A stretch of 64,000 nt of DNA from Candidatus Limnocylindrales bacterium (lineage in GTDB: Bacteria; Moduliflexota; Moduliflexia; Moduliflexales; JAUQPW01), in the NCBI GenBank assembly GCA_035559535.1, contig DATMBG010000012.1, positions 124,001-188,000 on the forward strand, given 5' to 3'. Under the pieces are notes generated by a model. That model searched no databases. It was not told the DNA's origin and saw only the letters and a program-made list of their open reading frames with translations. Made by a program: the position numbers and the translations under genes. Position 1 is the stretch's first letter. Each line of letters begins with the position of its first letter. Shown one piece after another: positions 34,185-41,765 of the stretch.

Positions 34185-35960
34185 ATGCAAATCCTTATCG
34201 TCTTGGCTATTTTGCTTGCTTCGGTGGTGTTATTTGTAACAGAACTGGTGCCCGCCGATCTCGTTGCTTTGGGGATTATGATCGGTTTGATCCTCACCGG
34301 TATTCTAACCCCCGAGGAAGCGATCGCCGGGTTCAGTAATCCGGCCCTCATTACCGTAGCAGCCATGTTTGTTTTAAGTGCCGGTCTCCTCCGAACCGGA
34401 GCCGTGGGATTTATTGGGAAGAAGATTATACAGATCTCCGGAAAGGATGAAAAAAAGCTTCTCTTATCCATCCTGCTGGTCGTTACCTTTATCTCGGCCT
34501 TCATTAACAACACTCCGGTTATGATGGTATTTCTTCCCATCATTTTAGGTATTTCTTATCAGACCGAGATAAGTCCCTCGAAGCTTCTCATCCCAACTTC
34601 CTATGCAACGATTATTGGAGGAACCTGCACCCTGATCGGAACTTCCACCAATGTCCTGGTCAGCTTTTTGATTAAAAAATATGGATTCCCTGAGTTGAAG
34701 ATGTTTGAATTTACCCAATTGGGAATCATTTTCGCCGTAGCCGGTATTCTCTATATCTTTTTTATCGGTTATCATCTGCTACCCCGACGGGCCAGTGTAA
34801 CGGGTTATATCTCCGGTAACTATATCAAGGAATACCTGACCGAGATGGAAATCATTAAGGGGTCTTCACTGGCCGGAAAGACACTGTCCGAAGCCATCCT
34901 AAAAAAATACCCCGACATTAAAATCCTTCAACTCATTCGAGGAGAAGAAATCCTCTGGACCCCCCTTCCTTCCCTGGTATTAAAAGAAGGGGATGTTCTC
35001 TTGGTTCGGGGCAGTGTTACAGATATTGTCTCCCTTTATAACAAAGATGATGTAGAATTACTTCCAGATTTATCTCCCGGAGAGATTAAATTTAAAGAAC
35101 AAAACAGTACTCTGGCCGAACTGGTTATTACCCCTAATTCCTCTCTTATTGGCCGCACCACACGGGGAGTCGGATTTAGAAACCGATATGGCGTGACCGT
35201 GGTAGCTATCCAGCGTCACGGAATTCACATTCGGGAGAAAATCTCACAGATCCGGCTTCGACTCGGAGATACCCTCCTCGTTTTGGGAGATGTGGATTCC
35301 ATTGTAAAACTTCGGGATTGTGAGGATTTCCTCTTATTAGAAGGTATTGAAGAGACCGTCATCTATAAAGATAAGGCCCCTATTGCCATTGGAATCATGT
35401 TGATGGTTATTGTTCTGGCTGCTTTGGATTTTATGTCTATCCTGGTTTTATCCCTCCTAGGGGTCATGCTGATGATTTTAACCCGATGTATCCCCCTCAA
35501 GGCTGCTTATCGCTCCGTAGATATGTCGGTAATGATCTTAATTGCAGGAACTATTGCCCTTGGAACGGCTATGGAAAAAACCCATGCAGCGGAATTAATT
35601 GCCCATCACCTGATCTCTATGGTCGGATTTCTAGGCCCTACAGCGGTCCTGTCTGCTTTTTATCTTCTAACCAGTTTCCTTACCGCCGTGATGTCCAATA
35701 ACGCTACAGCGGTACTTCTGATTCCTATTGCGATTTCCACCGCTACCTCCCTGGGAGTAAATCCTAAACCCTTCATTCTGGCCGTTATGTTCGGAGCCTC
35801 CGCCGATTTCTCCACTCCTATCGGATATCAAACCAACACCATGGTCTACGGACCTGGAGGATATAAGTTCATCGACTATGTGAAGGTGGGAACGCCTTTA
35901 AATGTTCTATTCTGGATTTTGGCCACTCTATTTCTTCCGTATTTTTGGCCTTTAAAATAA
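34185..35960 (+). CDS. SLC13/DASS-family permease with two TrkA-C domains
   Basis: 591 aa. Two membrane halves (about 1-200 and 395-591) contain the DASS hairpin motifs FINNTPVMMVFLPI...IGTSTNVLVS and SNNATAVLLIPI...GYQTNTMVYGPGGY. Between them lie two RCK/TrkA-C domains (about 215-300 and 305-390; GSSLAGKTLSEAILKKYPDI; NSSLIGRTTRGVGFRNRYGV). Such proteins carry sulfate, dicarboxylates or other anions with Na+. The 72-bp gap after the AI-2E gene suggests possible co-transcription. Substrate not readable. Confidence 0.92.
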   Translation: MQILIVLAILLASVVLFVTELVPADLVALGIMIGLILTGILTPEEAIAGFSNPALITVAAMFVLSAGLLRTGAVGFIGKKIIQISGKDEKKLLLSILLVVTFISAFINNTPVMMVFLPIILGISYQTEISPSKLLIPTSYATIIGGTCTLIGTSTNVLVSFLIKKYGFPELKMFEFTQLGIIFAVAGILYIFFIGYHLLPRRASVTGYISGNYIKEYLTEMEIIKGSSLAGKTLSEAILKKYPDIKILQLIRGEEILWTPLPSLVLKEGDVLLVRGSVTDIVSLYNKDDVELLPDLSPGEIKFKEQNSTLAELVITPNSSLIGRTTRGVGFRNRYGVTVVAIQRHGIHIREKISQIRLRLGDTLLVLGDVDSIVKLRDCEDFLLLEGIEETVIYKDKAPIAIGIMLMVIVLAALDFMSILVLSLLGVMLMILTRCIPLKAAYRSVDMSVMILIAGTIALGTAMEKTHAAELIAHHLISMVGFLGPTAVLSAFYLLTSFLTAVMSNNATAVLLIPIAISTATSLGVNPKPFILAVMFGASADFSTPIGYQTNTMVYGPGGYKFIDYVKVGTPLNVLFWILATLFLPYFWPLK

Positions 35961-36420
35961 AATTTATAAAACGTCAGTTACTCCCCTGCCGGATTTTTAT
36001 GTTTTACGTTTTACTTTTGCTAAACCTTTTTATGGCTCTATATGTCTAAAAATTGACAGATATTCTTTATAGTTTACCCTGGGTTCTGTCTCTTCTACGG
36101 TAAAACCGGGCTTTAAGGTCGTTGACTTAAAGTTTAAGTAGACCCCATGGGGCATCCTGATGATAGCCATTAGAGAATCTGAAAATCTCTCAGCTCCAGC
36201 AGGAGTAACCTGTTGGAACAGGCTGCTTCTCCTGGAACTAAGAGGTTTTTAGGCGTTAGTTTTTGCCATAAATAGATTGCTCCCGGTGGAGCTAAAAAGA
36301 GATTAGACTTTTTTGCTCGTTTTTAAGTCAATGGCAGGGGGACAGGGCCTGGAAACGAGGTAGGGACGGAAGTATTAGATAGAATTTTAACCTTCTTAGA
36401 TTTAGGAGAATGGTTCCTTT
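35961..36420. other. Intergenic region with a hairpin and a shared upstream motif
   Basis: 460 bp. A strong hairpin, AGGAGTAACCTGTT/AACAGG...CTTCTCCT, sits at 36201-36234. Just before the TPR gene is CCTGGAAACGAGGTAGGGAC (36348-36367), which resembles sequence before the methyltransferase (24602-24630). No ORF and no clear terminator after the permease gene. Confidence 0.5.
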
Positions 36421-39400
36421 ATGAACTTGGATTTAGGCGGACTTTTCTCAGGGGGAGGTAAAAAGAAGCTGGTGAAAAAGATAGCTCAGTATAAGGATCA
36501 GTTGAACAAGGATCCTTATAACCCAACCCTTCATGTTGAGCTGGGGGATCTTTTAGTAAAACTAGATCAGCCTCAAGCAGCTATAGAACATTACCACCGG
36601 GCGGCTAACCTTCTTACCCAACAGCATAATCCTTCTAAAGTCAGTACCCATCTCATTGAGATCTACAAAAAGATTTTATCTCTTGCTCCAGATGATCAGG
36701 CCTGTGAAAATCTGGGTGCAGAATATAATCGCATCGGAAAACATACCAAAGCTTATGAACTTTATCTTTCCGTAGCAGAAAAACTATACCAACAGGGCTT
36801 TTATGAGAAAGCCCTCAGGCTTTATCAATCTGCTCTCATTCTGGTCTATAACAGTGCTATTGCTCATACCCGATGCGCTGAAATTTATCAGCATCTGGGG
36901 CAGTTGGAAAAAAGTGCCTTTGAATATTTCACGTTAGGAGAGTTAAGCTCAAAACGGCAGAAGCCGGCAGAGGCCCTGGAGTATTACCAGAAAGCTCTAA
37001 ATCTACTTCCTTCTAACCTCGATATAAGGGCTAAAATGGCCGAAACCTATCAACAGCTAGGTAAAAGGGAAGAGGCACTGAATGAATACTTAAACCTGGC
37101 AAAAATCTGTTTGGAAAAAGAAGAGGCGGCCAAGGCTTTAACCTATTATCAACGGTGTCTGGCCATCTACCCCGATCATCCTCAAGCCTTGGAAGGAAAA
37201 AAGAAAGCCATTGAGTTATATACCCCGACATGGGAAGGGGAAAAATCCTCAGAACCCCAACCCACTGGATCTTCGAAAAACATATCGGGTTCCCAGGGAG
37301 AGGATGACCTTTCTCCTCAGGCCGAAACCTTTTCTCCAAATTCAAATCAGGCCCCTGAAATGGAAGAGAGCCTGGACCTGTATGCACCCTTAACATTCCC
37401 TCTGGTGGAAGAAAAAGAGGCTAAATCTACCAGAAATATTTCTTCCAGATCTGAAGACAACCCCCTGGAAGAGTCCAGTAAAGTCCAGGCCCTTATTCAG
37501 GAAAAAGCACTCCTCGAAGCTGAAGTTAGAGAACATCTGAGAAATCAGGAACTTCTGAAAGAAAAAATGGAAAAGATCCTGGAGAGCAAAAGACGACTTC
37601 AACAGGAATTTCAAGAACAGCTCTCCCAATTGGAAGAAGAAAGAAATAATCTGGTCGGTAAATCCAGGCGAGTCGCCGAATCTGAAGCCTATTCGATTAA
37701 TGATTTAAAGTCTCTTCAAGATAAAATACGGATTTTACAAGAAAAGCTCTCTCAGGCCGGATATGAAAAAACAGAAATTCAGCAAAAATTCTCCAGGCAA
37801 ATTGAGGAATTGAAACTGAAAGAAAAATCCCTCAAAGCCGAATTGTCTCAAATCTCCCGGGAAAAAAAGGAACTTGAGGAAAAACTGGAAGCTCTTACGG
37901 TGACCTACCAAGAACTTCAGGAGGCTAAACGCGTCAGCGAGGAACAGTTTAAAGAAGCTATTGCAAAACTCCAAGCCAATCAGCAGGAGCTTCAAGATCA
38001 ACTCGACACTTTACTTAAAGAGAAAATTATAGCCAACCAGAAGTTAAAGTTGCAAGGAGATAAGCTTAAGGTTGCAGCTAAATTATTAAAAGAAAAGCTA
38101 GATCAGGTCAATGAGCTTAAACGGCAACTGGAGCTGAGGTTCAGTAAGCCGGATAAAAAAGGAGGACGAAGCCAGGAGGAACTTGTAACGGAAATAGCCC
38201 GATTAACCGAAGAAAAAACTCAGCTTCAGAATCGGCTTCAGGCCATTATCGATGCTAAGGAACACATTGAAAGGGAATTTGCAACCTTAAAGAATGAGCT
38301 GAATAGTCTCCAGCAGACTAAAAAGAAAGATCATCTCAAATTTGCGGAACTCGCCCGGAAACATATCCAACGTGGAAAAGCTTTGGTACGTTTGGATCAG
38401 GAAAGAAAGAAATTAGCCCAACAGCTTGCCGACGAGGAGGCCCAGAAGAGGCGAATTGCCCGGGAGCTTGAACAGGTAAAACAGGCCGAGCAGCAACTTC
38501 AAAAGACCATCTGGGAAAAATTAGAGTCCGAAAAGGCGCTGAAAGAAGAATTGACCAGATTTCAAACCCGGGGGGCGAATTTAAGCAAACAGCTTGAAGA
38601 ACATCAGAAAAAAGAGGCCGAGCTGGAAACTCAACTTGCTGAGCTGCTCGTCAAAGGCCGAGAAGTTGATGCGTTAAGAAATCAACTTAACGAGCATCTT
38701 AGAAAAGAAGAGGAATTAAATCAGAAGTTGAATTCTATTCAAGTCCAATATAAGCAAACCGAAGCCCAGATGCTGGAAGAAAAGGCTCAGCTTATGGAGA
38801 GGGTTCAACAGCTACAGGCCGAGATGGATCAAACCAAGGCTCTAAGCGCTCAGCAGTTGGCCCAGATCAAAGCAGAGCTGGAAGAAAGGACTAAAAAAGA
38901 GAAACTTCTCATCGGAAAGTTGAAACAGCTCGTTAAAGCCAAAGCCGCTGCAGATAAGTCCCTCTCGGAGGAAACTAGAAAAAAACTGGCCCTCTATGAA
39001 AAACAAATCTCTGCTTTGCAAACAGACCTGGAAGAATCCCGAATTAAAAATCAGCAGTTGCAGGAAGAAATTCAAGTCCTGGAAAGTAATTATAAAAAAG
39101 AACTGGCTTCCAGGCAAAAGGAGATTGAAGAACTCAAGAAACTCAGGACGTCGAGTCCTGCTATGATAACCGATGGGATCGTTCAGCGCCTGGAGAAAAA
39201 ACTGGAAGAGATTCAAGAAGCCGACAGAAAAATGGAAGCCCTTTTAAAGGAAGCACGAATTCTGGAAGAAGAGAAGAATCTTCAACTAAAGAAGGGACTG
39301 ACCCAGGTCCTGGCCGGGATAGAAAGGCTGGAAAGAGATTTCAAGGAGAGAATCTCTTCCCTGGAAGATAAGAATCTTCAAACAGAGACCTGGCTTAAGG

Positions 39401-40332
39401 AAGTTCTCAATCCTCAAAGCCTCAAAACCCTCTTAAAACAAGGGCTCAGCTCCACTCTAACTTCCGGTAAAAATCGTTCCACCAAATGGTTGAGAGGAAT
39501 TCGCTTCTTATCTGTGGGTGTAATTATTCTCTTAACAGTTCTTTTCCTTCTCAGACATATATCCTACAATGAAGAATTATCCCTCCGTCTGGATAATTTG
39601 GATCCCATTGTCCTTCAATCGGAAAGCGCGGTTGCCGAACCTTCGGGGCTGATTCCTTCTTCATCCCCTGCAATCGAACCCGGGACAGACTCCAGTAAGC
39701 CTAAAACCTCATCTGCCCCCCTAACTAAGAAAGGATCTCCCTCTAGAACTTTGAACAAATCCCAGAATTTACCTGCCACATCCGAATTCGATGATGGGGT
39801 AAACCTCGATAAACAGCCTGTTGAATCCCATTCACCGGGTCCAGAGCTAAAAACCGCTCAAATTGAGAATAAGCCGGAGGTTAATTTACTTCCTCGAAAA
39901 AGGGAAAAGAATCTAAAAAAAGAGACCTACAGATCCGAATCTTACGGGGAGAGAAAAAGAGTTAAGCCTCCTGTTCAATCCCCCGAATCTCCCCAATCTG
40001 ATTCCCAATGGATTTCGATGAACTCGGAACCCCAGACTTCTGACAGGATTTCACTCCCATTGGATTCCAACCCTTATTCAGAAATAGATATCCCGTCCCG
40101 TGGACCTGATTATTCTCAACTCAGGGCCTATCGGACGTATTTATTACGTTATCGGAATCAAAACCCCCAGACTTTTATCCGCTACAATCCCTTAGAAAAC
40201 CTCTACCATTATGAATTATACCCGTTTGAGGGAAGGGGTTTTCGCCGGCCGGAACGACCTTTTCGTTTCCAGGACTTCCGGGGACCTATTCGATACCCGG
40301 GGGGATACCGGCCAGAACGACCTTTTCATTAA
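36421..40332 (+). CDS. Large TPR / coiled-coil / transmembrane protein
   Basis: 1303 aa. Residues about 15-275 form TPR units (DPYNPTLHVELGDLLVKLDQPQAAIEHY; AHTRCAEIYQHLGQLEKSAFEYF; RAKMAETYQQLGKREEALNEYL). Residues about 340-1000 are an almost unbroken Glu/Lys/Gln coiled coil. A membrane helix (VGVIILLTVLFLLRHI) sits at about 1035, followed by a polar Pro/Ser tail ending in repeats of RPERPF. A cytoplasmic coiled-coil anchored near its C-terminus would suit a scaffold for cell shape, motility or polysaccharide export; no known family name applies. It is convergent with the next gene, 15 bp apart. Confidence 0.85.
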   Translation: MNLDLGGLFSGGGKKKLVKKIAQYKDQLNKDPYNPTLHVELGDLLVKLDQPQAAIEHYHRAANLLTQQHNPSKVSTHLIEIYKKILSLAPDDQACENLGAEYNRIGKHTKAYELYLSVAEKLYQQGFYEKALRLYQSALILVYNSAIAHTRCAEIYQHLGQLEKSAFEYFTLGELSSKRQKPAEALEYYQKALNLLPSNLDIRAKMAETYQQLGKREEALNEYLNLAKICLEKEEAAKALTYYQRCLAIYPDHPQALEGKKKAIELYTPTWEGEKSSEPQPTGSSKNISGSQGEDDLSPQAETFSPNSNQAPEMEESLDLYAPLTFPLVEEKEAKSTRNISSRSEDNPLEESSKVQALIQEKALLEAEVREHLRNQELLKEKMEKILESKRRLQQEFQEQLSQLEEERNNLVGKSRRVAESEAYSINDLKSLQDKIRILQEKLSQAGYEKTEIQQKFSRQIEELKLKEKSLKAELSQISREKKELEEKLEALTVTYQELQEAKRVSEEQFKEAIAKLQANQQELQDQLDTLLKEKIIANQKLKLQGDKLKVAAKLLKEKLDQVNELKRQLELRFSKPDKKGGRSQEELVTEIARLTEEKTQLQNRLQAIIDAKEHIEREFATLKNELNSLQQTKKKDHLKFAELARKHIQRGKALVRLDQERKKLAQQLADEEAQKRRIARELEQVKQAEQQLQKTIWEKLESEKALKEELTRFQTRGANLSKQLEEHQKKEAELETQLAELLVKGREVDALRNQLNEHLRKEEELNQKLNSIQVQYKQTEAQMLEEKAQLMERVQQLQAEMDQTKALSAQQLAQIKAELEERTKKEKLLIGKLKQLVKAKAAADKSLSEETRKKLALYEKQISALQTDLEESRIKNQQLQEEIQVLESNYKKELASRQKEIEELKKLRTSSPAMITDGIVQRLEKKLEEIQEADRKMEALLKEARILEEEKNLQLKKGLTQVLAGIERLERDFKERISSLEDKNLQTETWLKEVLNPQSLKTLLKQGLSSTLTSGKNRSTKWLRGIRFLSVGVIILLTVLFLLRHISYNEELSLRLDNLDPIVLQSESAVAEPSGLIPSSSPAIEPGTDSSKPKTSSAPLTKKGSPSRTLNKSQNLPATSEFDDGVNLDKQPVESHSPGPELKTAQIENKPEVNLLPRKREKNLKKETYRSESYGERKRVKPPVQSPESPQSDSQWISMNSEPQTSDRISLPLDSNPYSEIDIPSRGPDYSQLRAYRTYLLRYRNQNPQTFIRYNPLENLYHYELYPFEGRGFRRPERPFRFQDFRGPIRYPGGYRPERPFH

Positions 40333-40347
40333 GGTTCGGTTACAGAT

Positions 40348-41448
40348 CTATCTAAGTACCTGGATTGTGTTTCGCTGGATCAGATCCCAGTCGATTTCAT
40401 ACCCCAGTCCAGGACCTTCCGGCGCATGGACCATTCCTTTATCATCTACTTCGATATCCTTCACTAAACCGTATTTATTGGCGCCTGTGGCTGGAAAAAA
40501 CTCGTAATAATCACAGTTGGGAATAGCCATGGTGACATGGAGATTGGCCACGTTATTGAGGGAATTACCTCCGTGATGGATCTCACACTTCATATGAAAC
40601 GCATCGGCCAGATGAGCTATCCTTACCAGGGGAGTGATACCCCCCACCACCGCCACATCACCCCTTAACATATCGGTGGCTTGTTGCTGTACCCACTGGG
40701 CCATACCGTAGAATCCACCCGGGGCATATTCCGTGCATAAGAGGGGGATATCCAACTTTTGGCGGAGTTTAACGTAGTTGTAGAGGTCTTCTTCAGAGAG
40801 AGGATCTTCATACCAAAAGTAATTTAATTCTTCGATGGCCCTCCCCACCCGAACCGCATCTTCATAACCGTAAGCCCACATGGCATCCAACATCAGGACC
40901 ATATCCTCGCCTACCGCTTCACGAACAGCCTGGCAGATCTCTATATCTTTTTGGGGTATGCCATGGGGATGGATCTTGTAGGCAGTCCAGCCCAAGGACT
41001 TAAAATGTAGGGCCTCTTGGCCATACGCTTCTGGTGTCGGAAGCCAGGCAGAACTGGCATAAGCCGGAACCTGGCTTTTACAGGAACCGAGTAACCGATG
41101 GATGGGCAAACCCGCAGCTTTGCCTGCTAAATCCCAAAGGGCCACATCTACTGCCCCTATCGCCCTTAAAGATACCCATCGGTGTATCCCCCACATCTGT
41201 TGCCATAGGGCACCGATATCCAATGGGTTCCGACCTATCAGCATGGGTTTTATCAAGGTCATCAACGGACCGACATAAGCATCGGCTCCTTGGCCCGAAG
41301 AGCCCAAAAAGGAATGTCCTTCCAGCCCTTCATCGGTCTGAACGGTTACCACCCCGAGCTGAATATTTCCCCCAAATCGCATTTTCCCGGCTTTCCACGG
41401 TTCAATAAGCCATTTGAATAAGGTTGCGGTTAGATTGGTAATTTTCAT
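40348..41448 (-). CDS. Enolase-superfamily (mandelate racemase/muconate lactonizing type) enzyme
   Basis: 366 aa. Capping domain then barrel. Lys-x-His in AYKIHPHG at strand 2; metal ligands in MLDAMWAYG, WYEDPLSEED and LLCTEYAPGG; a possible general-base His in KCEIHHGGNS; C-terminal LGYEIDWDLI. This set fits acid-sugar dehydratase/racemase-type enzymes that abstract a proton alpha to a carboxylate. The exact substrate is unknown. A ribosome site GGAGGC lies upstream of the ATG. Confidence 0.9.
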   Translation of the reverse strand: MKITNLTATLFKWLIEPWKAGKMRFGGNIQLGVVTVQTDEGLEGHSFLGSSGQGADAYVGPLMTLIKPMLIGRNPLDIGALWQQMWGIHRWVSLRAIGAVDVALWDLAGKAAGLPIHRLLGSCKSQVPAYASSAWLPTPEAYGQEALHFKSLGWTAYKIHPHGIPQKDIEICQAVREAVGEDMVLMLDAMWAYGYEDAVRVGRAIEELNYFWYEDPLSEEDLYNYVKLRQKLDIPLLCTEYAPGGFYGMAQWVQQQATDMLRGDVAVVGGITPLVRIAHLADAFHMKCEIHHGGNSLNNVANLHVTMAIPNCDYYEFFPATGANKYGLVKDIEVDDKGMVHAPEGPGLGYEIDWDLIQRNTIQVLR

Positions 41449-41496
41449 AGTTGCCTCCTTGCTTGGTGAGAGGGCGAGGTTTAAGGTCTCCCTCCG

Positions 41497-41748
41497 TTAA
41501 GATTCTCCCCGTAGATAATAAAGCAGGCCAATTCCAATACCGACTATGAAAAAAAACGGGAAACTGATGATAATCACTTTAATTAATTCCACGGCACTGG
41601 CGTAAAAAGCTTCCTCTACACTAAACTGGTGGGGATAAAATGACTTTAAGTAGTGGATCTCTTCAACCGAGTGCCAACAAACAGCCGAAACAACCAGAAT
41701 GCTTATTCCCATTGTAGATAAAATCAATACCTGGTAGGTTCGCTTCAT
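41497..41748 (-). CDS. Small two-helix membrane protein
   Basis: 83 aa. A first helix (VLILSTMGISILVVSAVCW), a central periplasmic/cytoplasmic loop with EEIHYLKSFYPHQFSVEEAF, then a second helix (IIISFPFFFIVGIGIGLLYYL). It directly follows the hybrid kinase gene (17-bp gap), so it may be the kinase's membrane partner, but this is inference. No family recognised. Confidence 0.65.
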   Translation of the reverse strand: MKRTYQVLILSTMGISILVVSAVCWHSVEEIHYLKSFYPHQFSVEEAFYASAVELIKVIIISFPFFFIVGIGIGLLYYLRGES

Positions 41749-41765
41749 GATCAGACCTTTCTCCG

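Noticed and set aside
38842-39216. Long minus-strand frames in the TPR/coiled-coil gene
   Set aside because: Antisense of Lys/Glu/Gln codons gives artificial hydrophobic reading frames; the plus-strand protein is clearly real.
40332-40348. Possible terminator between the convergent TPR and enolase-superfamily genes
   Set aside because: Only 15 bp separate the stops and no hairpin with a T-run is present.
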